A stretch of DNA of 22,491 bases from JBMNHG01 sp045627705 (GTDB lineage: Bacteria > Verrucomicrobiota > Kiritimatiellia > RFP12 > JBMNHG01), in NCBI GenBank assembly GCA_045627705.1, contig JAZQOE010000083.1:1-22491 (forward strand). The letters are read 5' to 3'. Made by a program: the position numbers and the translations under genes. The notes beneath the pieces are model-generated. The model ran no database searches and had not been told where the DNA came from. It was given only the letters and a program-made list of their open reading frames with translations. This document shows, piece by piece, positions 6,558 through 15,040 of this stretch (position 1 is the stretch's first letter; every line of letters begins with the position of its first letter).

Positions 6558-7580
6558 CTATTGCTTTCCGCTTTCGGCGATTTCGCGGATTGTGTAAACG
6601 TGCTTCTTCTGCGACTCGTAGTAGGTGCGGGTGTTGAGTTCCGCATTGAGACCCATGATGATGAACTGCACGGCGAAGCCGAGGAACATGAACGGCGCGA
6701 TTACCCAGAAGGGGCGCTTCACGAGAAGCGTGCTGCCGAACCAGGCGTTGTTGCCGCTCATGCAAAGGTCAAGCAACCACTCGACACCGACGACTCCGAG
6801 CATGAGCATGCCGACAATCAGGCAGATGCCTCCGATCTTGCCGAAAAGGTGCATCGGCTTCGCGGAATACTTCAGCAGGAACTTCATCGTGACCGTATCG
6901 AGCACGACGCGAGGAATGCGGGCGAGGCCGAAAAGCGCGGCGTACTTCGATGTGCCGTACTGGCGCGCGTGGTGGTGCACCGGCATTTCGACGATCTTGC
7001 CGCCGACCCACGACGCATGGGCGATCACGAAGCGGTGCATCTCGCCGTACAGGTGGAAGCCCTTGATCACTTCGCGCTTGTACGCCTTGAGCGAGCATCC
7101 GTTGTCGTGGATCGGCAGGTCGAGATACCACGCGATGAATCCGTTCATGATGCGCGACGGGAAGGTGCGGATGAATGAATCCTTGCGGTCCTTGCGCCAA
7201 CCGCTCACGATATCCGCGCCTTCGCGCTCCATGCATTCAAGTACCGCCGGGATGTCGGCGGGATCGTTCTGGAGATCGGCGTCCATCGTCACGACAGTTC
7301 GTCCGCGCGAGAGTTCGAAGCCCGCGGTAAGCGCCGCGGTCTGGCCGAAATTGCGGCGGAAGCGCACGAGTTTCAGGCAGGGATACTTCTTCGCCTGTTC
7401 CTTGAGGACCTCCCACGAACGGTCTTTCGAGCCATCATCCACGAGTAGTATCTCGTAGCTCCTGCCGAGCGGCGCGAGTGCCTTGTCCAGCGCCTCGCAC
7501 AGGGGCGGGATGGATTCTTCCTCGTTGTAAATGGCCACTGCGACCGAAAGATCCAGCAACTGTTCATCTGTCTCGTTCAT
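6558..7580 (-). CDS. Family 2 glycosyltransferase, polyprenyl-phosphate type (GtrB/DPM1-like)
   Basis: This 340-residue membrane glycosyltransferase probably transfers a sugar from a nucleotide donor to undecaprenyl phosphate on the cytoplasmic face. The GT2 domain (10-230) shows VAVAIYNEEESIP, EILLVDDGSKD with donor-binding Asp residues, RRNFGQTAALTAG, and MDADLQNDP (99-107) with the metal-binding DAD. GCSLKAYKR (161-169) and a basic RQYGTSKY motif (206-213) are typical of the ArnC/GtrB/DPM subgroup. Two membrane segments lie at about 247-272 and 290-312, as expected for that subgroup. Start: the ATG at 7580 has AAAGG upstream; the frame extending to 7691 is leader sequence. It lies 117 nt after the dCMP deaminase stop and 12 nt before thiM on the same strand. 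The sugar and final glycan are unknown. Confidence 0.88.
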   Translation of the reverse strand: MNETDEQLLDLSVAVAIYNEEESIPPLCEALDKALAPLGRSYEILLVDDGSKDRSWEVLKEQAKKYPCLKLVRFRRNFGQTAALTAGFELSRGRTVVTMDADLQNDPADIPAVLECMEREGADIVSGWRKDRKDSFIRTFPSRIMNGFIAWYLDLPIHDNGCSLKAYKREVIKGFHLYGEMHRFVIAHASWVGGKIVEMPVHHHARQYGTSKYAALFGLARIPRVVLDTVTMKFLLKYSAKPMHLFGKIGGICLIVGMLMLGVVGVEWLLDLCMSGNNAWFGSTLLVKRPFWVIAPFMFLGFAVQFIIMGLNAELNTRTYYESQKKHVYTIREIAESGKQ

Positions 7581-7697
7581 TTTGGATACCTTTCTGCGTG
7601 GTGGTGGGTGGCGGCGGACTGTGGAACCGGCAGGCGCACGGGAACATTCGACGCGCGGCCGATTGTGCCACACCGCGACACGACTGCGCAAGACGGG

Positions 7698-8168
7698 CTA
7701 TTTTTCCGGCGGGACATACGCGCGGCAGATTACGCCGGCTGCGTCGAAAAGCGCCTTGGTTTGCTCGGTGAACTTGTAGTCGCCGCCATAGACGACCTCG
7801 CGGATGCCAGCGTTGATGATCATCTTCGCGCACATCAGGCATGGGCTGATCGTGACATAGATCATCGAATCCTTCACGCGGATGCCATGATACGCCGCCT
7901 GGACGATCGCATTTTCCTCGGCATGGCTGCAGATGCAGTCGCCAAGGCCCGATCCCGATGGCACGTCGCTCGCGCAACGGGAGCATCCGCCGTCGCAGCA
8001 GTTCTTCACCCCGCGCGGCGTGCCGTTGTATCCGGTGGAGATCACGCGGTGGTCGGAAACGATTACCGCCGCGACCTGGCGCCTGCAGCAGTTGCCGCGC
8101 TTCGCGACGACCTTCGCGATTTCCATGAAGTAGGTGTCCCAGTCAGGACGATCGAAATGCTGGCCCAT
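7698..8168 (-). CDS. dCMP deaminase
   Basis: The predicted reaction is zinc-dependent deamination of dCMP to dUMP, which feeds dTMP synthesis in the cytoplasm. The 156-residue protein has the family layout: an N-terminal WDTYFMEIAKVVAKRG, VISTGYNGTPRGVKNC (43-58), a Cys-rich segment (C57, C58, C62, C65), the catalytic HAEENAI (82-88, His zinc ligand and Glu proton shuttle) and PCLMC (109-113, two Cys zinc ligands). Length is normal for the ComEB/dCMP deaminase group. The start codon lies 1 nt after the stop of the upstream ntrC-like gene (TAG, C, ATG), so the two are almost certainly translationally coupled. AGGA lies 8 nt before the ATG. The gene ends in TAG, which shows that TAG works as an ordinary stop here. 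Confidence 0.93.
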   Translation of the reverse strand: MGQHFDRPDWDTYFMEIAKVVAKRGNCCRRQVAAVIVSDHRVISTGYNGTPRGVKNCCDGGCSRCASDVPSGSGLGDCICSHAEENAIVQAAYHGIRVKDSMIYVTISPCLMCAKMIINAGIREVVYGGDYKFTEQTKALFDAAGVICRAYVPPEK

Positions 8169-8169
8169 G

Positions 8170-9624
8170 CTATTTGTCCTCGCTCAAGTTTGCGTCTTCG
8201 CCATCGACCTGGTCGCCGCGCACATGCGCGACGCCGTATTCGTTAAGCTTGCGGTGAAGAGTGCGGCGGCTTATGCCAAGCTCGACCGCGGCACGCGATC
8301 TGTTGCCGGCGTGCTTGTCTAGCACCGCCAGTATCTTCGACTTTTCGATGTCGGCAAGCGAACCGGTCGAAGCGGCCGCGAGAGTCGCGCGCGCATTTGC
8401 GCCCGTCGATCCCGCCATGCCCATGCGCACTGCCTCGCGTATCTGCGGAGGGACATCGCGCGCGGAAAGGCGGCCGCCCTGCGACATCACGACCATCCGT
8501 TCGATCGTGTTGCGCAGCTCGCGCACATTGCCGGGCCACTGGTAGGCGCAAAGCAGGTTCACGGCGTCGGGGGTGAAGCCGGGGATGTCGCGTCCGTTGC
8601 GCGCGGCGAACTCCTTCAGGAAATGATCGCAGAGCAATGGGATGTCGCTCGCACGGGCCGAAAGCGGCGGAAGAGTGACAGGCACCACCGAAAGGCGGAA
8701 GTAGAGGTCTTCGCGGAATTTTCCTTCATCGACCATCTTCCGGAGATCGCGGTTGGTCGCCGCGACGAGGCGGATATCGACCTCGATTGTCTCATCGCCT
8801 CCGACGCGCTCGAAACGGCGTTCCTCGAGCACCCGCAGTAGCTTGACCTGCACGGACGAATCGATTTCGCCGATTTCGTCGAGGAACAGCGTGCCGCCAT
8901 CGGCTTGTTCGAAGCGCCCTTTGCGCGTTGCGGTGGCGCCGGTGAATGCGCCCTTCTCGTGTCCGAACAACTCGCTCTCGAGAAGTGTCGGCGAAAGCGC
9001 GGCGCAGTGCACTGGCACGAATGGCGCGCGGGCGCGCTGCGACAACCTGTGGATCGCCTGCGCGACAAGTTCCTTGCCGGTGCCGCTTGGGCCCTGGATG
9101 AGGACCGACGCCTGCGATGGCGCCACCTGGCGTATCACGTCGAAGAGTTCCTGCATCGGCTGGGAGCTGCCGACAATCGATTCGAGGCCGAATTTCTTGT
9201 CGAGCTGTGCCTCGAGCACCTGATTCTTCGCCTCGATTTCGCGCGTGTGAAGGGCGCGTTCGACAAGCATCTCGAGACGGTCCAGATTCACGGGCTTGGT
9301 GAGGAAGTCGAAGGCGCCTTCCTTCATCGCCTCGACCGCGGTTTCGACATTTCCATACGCGGTCAGGAGAATGCTCGTGACAGTCGGGTGGTGCGTGTGG
9401 ACGAACTTCAGGAGATCGATGCCTGAAGCGCCCGGCATGCGCATGTCCGAAAGCATGACCTCGATGCCGCCTGCATTGAGTGCGGTGATTGCGCTTTCCG
9501 CGCTTTCCGCGAGACGCACGTCGAAGCGGGACCTGAGCGCGCGCTGGAGGCCCTCGCGGGTGTTGCGGTCGTCATCGACGATCAGTATGACGTGTCGCTT
9601 TGTCTTGCTGGCGTTGTCGCTCAT
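8170..9624 (-). CDS. NtrC-family sigma54-dependent response regulator
   Basis: This two-component transcription activator has 484 residues. The receiver domain (11-125) has acidic residues D17-D19, phosphoacceptor D60 in LSDMRMPG and K110 in LTKP. The AAA+ domain (about 148-385) carries the Walker A GPSGTGKE (178-185), the sigma54 contact loop GAFTGA (225-230), Walker B GGTLFLDEIGE and an R-finger region (FREDLYFRLSVVP). A C-terminal Fis-type helix-turn-helix ends in NRSRAAVELGISRRTLHRKL. It is predicted to remodel sigma54 polymerase at -24/-12 promoters after phosphorylation. No histidine kinase lies nearby, so it is an orphan regulator within this window. ATG at 9624 was chosen; the frame extends upstream only to a TTG at 9660. 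No strong ribosome site is visible. It heads the minus-strand cluster ending with thiM. Confidence 0.93.
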   Translation of the reverse strand: MSDNASKTKRHVILIVDDDRNTREGLQRALRSRFDVRLAESAESAITALNAGGIEVMLSDMRMPGASGIDLLKFVHTHHPTVTSILLTAYGNVETAVEAMKEGAFDFLTKPVNLDRLEMLVERALHTREIEAKNQVLEAQLDKKFGLESIVGSSQPMQELFDVIRQVAPSQASVLIQGPSGTGKELVAQAIHRLSQRARAPFVPVHCAALSPTLLESELFGHEKGAFTGATATRKGRFEQADGGTLFLDEIGEIDSSVQVKLLRVLEERRFERVGGDETIEVDIRLVAATNRDLRKMVDEGKFREDLYFRLSVVPVTLPPLSARASDIPLLCDHFLKEFAARNGRDIPGFTPDAVNLLCAYQWPGNVRELRNTIERMVVMSQGGRLSARDVPPQIREAVRMGMAGSTGANARATLAAASTGSLADIEKSKILAVLDKHAGNRSRAAVELGISRRTLHRKLNEYGVAHVRGDQVDGEDANLSEDK

Positions 9625-9712
9625 GGCGTGGCACTTAGTCTTTTCATCGGATCCAGCCAAGCTGTGGCAGTTTCATGGCGAATCAAAACCCTGTAAGAAG
9701 ACGTAGAGACGA

Positions 9713-9724
9713 GGGACAGACTGT
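9713..9724. repeat. GGGACAGACTGT repeat in the GH38-ntrC gap
   Basis: The twelve bases GGGACAGACTGT are identical to 4932-4943. The bases after it (TTAAGG) resemble those next to the copy at 5001-5009 read in reverse (AATTTAAG). The rest of the 155-bp gap between the ntrC-like start and the GH38 stop (9625-9779) shows no other feature I can support. Confidence 0.45.
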
Positions 9725-9779
9725 TTAAGGGCTTCGATGTCAAGGCATTCTCATGCGCAAGTCAAGGGATTGTGTTTCA

Positions 9780-12700
9780 CTACCTGTGGGACGGCAGTGA
9801 TTCAATCCGGTATGTCCTGATTTCGAACGGCGTAAGCTCAAAATCGGCCGCGCCCTTGGTGGCGGTGCCGACTTCGTTCCACTCCATGAGATCGACAGGC
9901 GTAATCGCGGCATCGCCAGCGACACGCAGTGTTCCCTTTGCATGCAGGCCGCGCGTTTCGACAAGGCGCACGATCAGCTTGTCGTCCTTTTCGGCGCGCT
10001 TCAGCACGGCGAGTTCAACGCCTTCGCCGCCTTCGATCTCGACCGGCAGTTTCGCGCCGTTGGCCTCGAAGCCGACGAACACGTTCACGCCCTGGTTGAG
10101 TACCGCCGCGTTTGCGAGGACGTCCGACGACGCCACGTCGCCCGTGTGCGGAAGCAGACTGTAGGTGAAAGTGTGCTCGTGACGGTCCGCAATCGGGTCT
10201 GGCTCGGTCGGCGAGCGGAGGAGCGAGAGCGAAAGCTCGTGGCCCTTCACGCGGTAGCCGTACTTGCTGTCGTTGAGCAGCGCCACGCCATACTCGCGGC
10301 TGGAAAGATCCGCCCAGCGGTGCGCCATGCTCTCGAACTGCGCATACTGCCACTTCGTGTTGTCGTGGGTCGCGCGGCGCACATGGCCGTACTGGATTTC
10401 AAAGGATGCTTCGTCGGCCTCGACAGCGACAGGGAAGGCAACCCTGAACAGCGTATGGTTTTCCTTCCAGTCGATGTTGTTCACGAAATCGATGCGGCGG
10501 CCCTTGTGGCCGAGCCAAATCTGCTGGCGCATCGGGGAGGAGCCGACGCGGTACTCGACTTCGAAACCGGTACGGACGGACTCGTCGCCGATGCGGCGCA
10601 CCGACAGCACCTTCGCCGCGCCGATCCGCGCGTTGCGGTAGTATTCCTCGATGTCCCATGCGTCGAAGCAATGTGGATGATCGTCGAAAAGCTCGAGGCG
10701 GTTGCCCACTTCGCCATGCGCGAGGAACTCGACTCCGGCGGCCTTGTCGAAGGCGCCGACGAGCTGCATGCGCGCATCGAAGGTGTAGCGGACCTCGTCA
10801 TTCTCGAGCACGTACGGCGCGGTGAGATACGGGGCGGGAACGGCCGCTGGCGCGGTGTCCGCCTTGCGGATCGTGACGAACGAACGCGGCGGCACTTCGA
10901 TCCATGCCGCGATCGCGCCATTTTCGTCCTGCGCCGGCAGCGCGGCGCCAGAGGTCTCGCAGGTCGCGCCCTTCCAGCCTTCGGGAAGCGCGACCGCGCC
11001 CGAGAAGGGCGTGCTGGAAGGATTGAAGACCGTGGCGCAAGAAGCGTTCGCGGAAAGGATGCGGGCGGCGGCGGCGTTGCGGAGCCTGGCGGCCTCGGCG
11101 TGGACGGCGCGCAGCGTGGCCTCGCCCTCCTCGTAAACGCGGTGGATGCTCGAGCCGGGGATGATGTCGTGGAACTGGTGGGTGAGCACCTTCTTCCACA
11201 TCTTGTCGAACGCCTCGGCGGGATAGTTGTCGAGTCCCGCGGCGGCGCAGACCATTTCGGCGGAGCGGAGCGCCTCTTCGCAACGGCGGTTCCAGCGCTT
11301 CTGGTTCGCCTGTGTCGTGTAGGTGCCGCGGTGCAATTCGAAATAAAGCTCGCCGCGCCATGTGTCGAGATCGGCGGCATGCGCGCCCATCTTCTCGAGC
11401 GTGGGCTGGGCCTTGCCAAAGTGGAAACGCGGCACGCCGTTAAGGTCGGTCATGCGAAGGGCGCGTTCGACGTGTTCCTCCTTCGGGCCGCCGCCACCGT
11501 CGCCGATGCCGTAGAGGCAAAGGGCGTCCTGGATCAGGCCGGCCTCGGAGTTGTTCTCCTCGTGCTTGCGGAGCTGACACGGCAACACGCACGAGTTGTA
11601 GTCGTCTTCAGGCGGGAAGTGCGCCAGCACCTTCGATCCATCGATGCCCTGCCAGATGAAGGTATTGTGCGGCATCCGATTATAGTAGTTCCACGAAAGC
11701 TTCTGCGTGAGGAAGTAGTCCATGCCCGCGCGATGGAGGATCTGCGGAAGGTTCGCGGAATAGCCGAATACGTCGGGCAGCCAGAGGTTCTTGACTTCGA
11801 CGCCGAATTCATCGCGGAAGAAATTCTTGCCGTGGATGAACTGGCGGACCATCGATTCGCCGCCGATGAGGTTGCAGTCGGCCTCGACCCACATGCCGCC
11901 CTGCACTTCCCAGTGTCCTTCCGCGACAGCCTTCTTGATCTTCGCGTAGAGGCCGGGATAGTTCTCCTTCACGAAGCAGTACAGCTGCGCCTGCGACGCG
12001 CCGAAGACATAGCCGGGATAGCGCTCGATGAGCCCGATCTGGCTGGAGAATGTGCGCGCGCACTTGCGGACGGTCTCGCGGAGAGGCCACAGCCACGCGG
12101 TGTCGATGTGCGCATGGCCAACGCCCCAGACGTCGAGCGTGGCGGGGTCGCTCTTCACGGCGAAAAGAGGCTTGAGCGCTTCGCGTGCGGCCTGCGTACC
12201 ATCGGTCGCGAGAACGTCGAGCGCCTTGCTCATGCCGCGGAGCAGCGACATGCGGCGCGCGCTCTTTTCGGGAACGGCGCGGACGAGATCCTCGAGCAGC
12301 GAAAGGTCGAGCCAGAGCTGCCACTTGTCGTAGTCAAACTTGCAAAGGCGCATGGTATTCACGACGCCGGCGTATGTGCCGTGGATGTGTTCCTTGTCCT
12401 CGCTCCACGCGGGGTCTTCCGGACGGAACACGCCGCCGAGGCTATTCGCGCCTGTCTCGATCCAAAGGTCGATCTCCTCGCCGCCGGCCGCGCAAGGGAG
12501 CAGATGCGCCATGTCCTTGCTGTAGTGCCCATCGAAGACGGACCCATTCGTCAGGCCGACCTTGGGGTCGCCATTGCCGTCGAACACAAGCGCCTCGCCG
12601 GCGAAGTCAAAGCGGCCCGTGACATACGCGCCCTTCCATGCCTCCGGCACCTTCGCTTTCACGTGGAACCAGCCGCAATCCCAGGCCTTGCCCCAGGTGC

Positions 12701-12875
12701 CGCCTTCGGCGATCGGCTTGTATTCGAGCGAAAGACGGTCGGCGTATGGCACGGGTTCAGGCGTGACAGCGTACTCGGCGCTAAACTTGACCGTTTCGAG
12801 AACGATTTCGTTCTTGAGGATGTTCAGCATTCTGCACACGCGGTCGTGATGGACCTTCGCATAGAAGTGGGACAT
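9780..12875 (-). CDS. Glycoside hydrolase family 38 alpha-mannosidase
   Basis: This class II alpha-mannosidase (1031 residues) hydrolyses terminal alpha-mannosyl residues with a zinc-assisted retaining mechanism. Signatures: HAHIDTAWLW (254-263, zinc His and Asp), EVQGGMWVEADCNLIGGES (about 323-341), WLPDVFGYS (365-373) with the nucleophile D368, then a helical middle domain including THQFHDIIPGSSI, and a long beta-sandwich C-terminal half. The N-terminal domain (about 1-240) is the ancillary beta domain common in large bacterial GH38 enzymes. There is no signal peptide, so it should act in the cytoplasm on imported oligosaccharides. The start ATG has GGAG 9 nt upstream, and a TTGCGT/TATAAT promoter lies further up. 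It is transcribed toward the ntrC-like gene but 155 bp from it. The opposite strand holds a stop-free frame of similar length, which is a codon-bias shadow. Confidence 0.95.
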   Translation of the reverse strand: MSHFYAKVHHDRVCRMLNILKNEIVLETVKFSAEYAVTPEPVPYADRLSLEYKPIAEGGTWGKAWDCGWFHVKAKVPEAWKGAYVTGRFDFAGEALVFDGNGDPKVGLTNGSVFDGHYSKDMAHLLPCAAGGEEIDLWIETGANSLGGVFRPEDPAWSEDKEHIHGTYAGVVNTMRLCKFDYDKWQLWLDLSLLEDLVRAVPEKSARRMSLLRGMSKALDVLATDGTQAAREALKPLFAVKSDPATLDVWGVGHAHIDTAWLWPLRETVRKCARTFSSQIGLIERYPGYVFGASQAQLYCFVKENYPGLYAKIKKAVAEGHWEVQGGMWVEADCNLIGGESMVRQFIHGKNFFRDEFGVEVKNLWLPDVFGYSANLPQILHRAGMDYFLTQKLSWNYYNRMPHNTFIWQGIDGSKVLAHFPPEDDYNSCVLPCQLRKHEENNSEAGLIQDALCLYGIGDGGGGPKEEHVERALRMTDLNGVPRFHFGKAQPTLEKMGAHAADLDTWRGELYFELHRGTYTTQANQKRWNRRCEEALRSAEMVCAAAGLDNYPAEAFDKMWKKVLTHQFHDIIPGSSIHRVYEEGEATLRAVHAEAARLRNAAAARILSANASCATVFNPSSTPFSGAVALPEGWKGATCETSGAALPAQDENGAIAAWIEVPPRSFVTIRKADTAPAAVPAPYLTAPYVLENDEVRYTFDARMQLVGAFDKAAGVEFLAHGEVGNRLELFDDHPHCFDAWDIEEYYRNARIGAAKVLSVRRIGDESVRTGFEVEYRVGSSPMRQQIWLGHKGRRIDFVNNIDWKENHTLFRVAFPVAVEADEASFEIQYGHVRRATHDNTKWQYAQFESMAHRWADLSSREYGVALLNDSKYGYRVKGHELSLSLLRSPTEPDPIADRHEHTFTYSLLPHTGDVASSDVLANAAVLNQGVNVFVGFEANGAKLPVEIEGGEGVELAVLKRAEKDDKLIVRLVETRGLHAKGTLRVAGDAAITPVDLMEWNEVGTATKGAADFELTPFEIRTYRIESLPSHR

Positions 12876-12916
12876 GGCTTTACTCCGGTTTTCGCCATTT
12901 GGGCTTGTTTCGCGTG

Positions 12917-12945
12917 ATTATAGCCGCAATATGCGCGCCACGCAA
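12917..12945 (-). promoter_or_regulatory. Promoter of the GH38 gene
   Basis: On the minus strand: TTGCGT (12945-12940), a 17-bp spacer, and a perfect TATAAT (12922-12917). Start of transcription is expected near 12910, giving a leader of about 35 nt with GGAG before the ATG at 12875. It lies back to back with the aconitase promoter, 20 bp apart. Confidence 0.62.
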
Positions 12946-12965
12946 GTGGGCGCGGTGCCGCGCTG

Positions 12966-12994
12966 TTGAAATTCCGTCTCATTTCGGCTAGCAT
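12966..12994 (+). promoter_or_regulatory. Promoter of the aconitase gene
   Basis: TTGAAA (12966-12971), exactly 17 bp, then TAGCAT (12989-12994). Transcription would start near 13001, leaving about 25 nt with AAAGG (13013-13017) before the ATG at 13026. Confidence 0.58.
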
Positions 12995-13025
12995 TTACGC
13001 TTCTTCAATTCGAAAGGCACGCACC

Positions 13026-14966
13026 ATGATGAACGTCGCACAGAAGATACTCGCATCGCATGTCGTCGAAGGCGATCCCAGGCGCGATTCCGAAATCGCG
13101 ATCCGCATCGACCAAACCCTCACGCAAGACGCCACGGGCACAATGGCATACCTGCAGTTTGAGTCGATGGGCGTGCCGCGCGTGAAGAACGAGCTCGCGG
13201 TTTCGTATGTTGACCACAACACAGTCCAGATCGGCTTCGAAAACGCCGACGACCACGACTTCCTCGCATCGATCCGGTAGAAGTACGGCATCATCTATTC
13301 GAAGGCCGGCAACGGCATCTGCCACCAGCTCCACCTCGAGCGTTTCGGCAAGCCAGGCAAGACATTGCTGGGTTCCGATTCCCACACGCCCACGGGCGGC
13401 GGCATCGGCATGGTCGCGATCGGCGCCGGCGGCATCGACATCGCGGTCGCGATGGCTGGCGGCGCATTCCATATTCCGTCGCCAAAGGTGCGCGGCATCA
13501 GGCTTGTCGGCAAGCTGCCGAAGGGCTGCAGCGCCAAGGATGTAATCCTCAAAGTGCTCGAGAAGTTCGGCACGAAGGGCAATGTCGGCTGGATCTTCGA
13601 GTATTTTGGCCCTGGCGTGAAGACGCTCGACGTGCCTTCGCGCGCGACAATAACGAACATGGGCGCGGAACTGGGCGTCACGACATCGGTGTTTCCGTCC
13701 GACGCCGTTACAAGGCAGTTCCTCGCCGCGCAAGGGCGCGAAGCGGACTGGGTGGAGCTTGTCGCCGACAAGGGAGCGTCATACGACGATGTCTTCGAGG
13801 TCGATCTTTCGAAGATAGAGCCGCTCATGGCCGCGCCGCATTCGCCTGGCAACATCGTAACCGTCCGCTCGATGAAGGGACGCAAGGTCAACCAGATTCT
13901 CATCGGCTCATGCACTAACTCGTCCTATCGCGATATCCGCACGGTCGCGCTTTACCTCGAGGGCAGGCATGTGGCCGACGACGTGGAAGTCGGCATCGCG
14001 TGCGGTTCGCGCCAGGTCGTGAACATGCTCGCGGCCGATGGTTCGCTCGCCATTCTAGTCCAGGCCGGCTGCCGCATCCTTGAAAACGCCTGCGGCTTCT
14101 GCATCGGCGCGCACATGAGCCCGCGCACCGGCGCGATTTCGCTGCGCACGAACAACCGCAATTTCGAGGGACGCTCCGGAACGAAATCGGCGCAGGTATA
14201 TCTCGTTTCGCCCGAAACCGCCGCTGCCAGCGCACTCGCCGGCAAGGTCGTCGATCCACGCGAGGCGCCCGTCGCGGCCGTTCCCGCGCCCAAGGCATTC
14301 CCGATCGACGACGAAATGTTCCTCTATCGCAAGACAGCGCGAAAGGGCGTGCGCGGCACCGAGATCGTGCGCGGCCCGAACATCGCGCAGGTTCCCGCAG
14401 GCGCGCCGCTTCCCGCCGATCTCGCCGGCATCGCGGCGATCAAGGTTGGCGACAAGATTACAACCGACCACATCATGCCCGCCGGCGCGCGCCTGAAGTA
14501 CCGTTCGAATGTCCCGGAATACGCAAAGTATGTCTTCGAACCCGTTGATTCTGCATTCCACGACCGTTGCCTCGCGAACAAGGCGGACGGCTTGGCGAAT
14601 GTGATTGTCGCGGGCGAATCGTACGGACAGGGATCCAGCCGCGAACATGCCGCGCTTTGCCCGATGTATCTCGGCGTGCGCGCCGTTATCGCGAAGTCGA
14701 TCGAGCGTATCCACAATGCAAATCTCGTGAACTTCGGCATCGCGCCGCTGCGCTTTGCCGACCCCGCAGATTACGACCGCGTCGATGCCGGCGACAAACT
14801 CAGCATCCCCGGCCTGCGTGCGGCACTCGAAAAGGGCGCCGAACGGGTAACGGTCGAAAACCTGACGAAAAAGACAACTTTCGAGGTTCTCGCCGGCTTC
14901 TCGCCGCGACAGATCAAACTCATCCTCGCCGGCGGCCTTCTCGCCGCCACAGCCCCTAAAAAGTAG
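13026..14966 (+). pseudogene. acn: Aconitate hydratase interrupted by one in-frame TAG
   Basis: This is the 646-codon monomeric aconitase type found in many anaerobes, which interconverts citrate and isocitrate using a 4Fe-4S cluster. Seen: VVEGDPRRDSEIAIRIDQTLTQDATG near the start, GICHQLHLERFGKPGKTLLGSDSHTPTGGGIGM, LIGSCTNSSYRD and ENACGFCIGAHMSPRTG (the three cluster Cys), and a C-terminal swivel domain with ITTDHIMPAGA and AGESYGQGSSREHAALCPMYLG. The frame is intact from 13026 to 14966 except for TAG at 13278-13280, between ENADDHDFLASIR and KYGIIYSKAGNG. Related proteins have a single residue there, so one base change explains it. Either the gene is recently broken, the stop is read through, or the base is wrong. 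The separate pieces are 13026-13280 and, from its first ATG, 13365-14966. AAAGG lies 8 nt before the start. Confidence 0.88.
13278..13280 (+). other. In-frame TAG codon within the aconitase gene
   Basis: The codon order is CGG TAG AAG TAC, with no frame change on either side. AAG, CAG or GAG would each differ from it by one base. TAG ends at least five other genes here (dCMP deaminase, glycosyltransferase, ntrC-like, metX-metW and the FN3 protein), which argues against a general reassignment. Confidence 0.9.
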
Positions 14967-14979
14967 CACAAATTGGATC

Positions 14980-15010
14980 GGCGCAAATGGGGTCTGTCCC
15001 CGTTTGTGCC
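14980..15010. repeat. GGGACAGAC-family hairpin between acn and metX-metW
   Basis: GGCGCAAATGGGG (14980-14992) pairs with CCCCGTTTGTGCC (14998-15010) over 13 bp with two wobbles, around the loop TCTGT. The centre GGGGTCTGTCCCC is the exact reverse complement of 5026-5038. No T-run follows, so it is not a standard terminator. It lies 31 bp before the metX-metW start. Confidence 0.65.
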
Positions 15011-15040
15011 CATGCCGTTTTCTTTAGGATATTCGCGACA

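Noticed and set aside
6312..7178. Plus-strand frame of 288 codons opposite thiM and the glycosyltransferase.
   Set aside because: It spans two well-supported minus-strand genes and has no recognisable motif.
9629..9650. TGGCACTTAGTCTTTTC near the ntrC-like start as a sigma54 -24/-12 site.
   Set aside because: The -12 part does not match TTGC, and the orientation points away from the ntrC-like gene.
9942..12917. A stop-free frame of 991 codons on the plus strand opposite the GH38 gene.
   Set aside because: It mirrors GH38 codon bias (high GC, third-position preference). It has no domain signature, its composition is Ala/Arg/Val/Glu-rich and typical of antisense frames, and the GH38 motifs on the other strand are decisive.
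13278..13280. TAG as pyrrolysine or a general sense codon.
   Set aside because: Several genes in the window end properly at TAG, and aconitase is not a pyrrolysine enzyme; a point change or sequence error is simpler.
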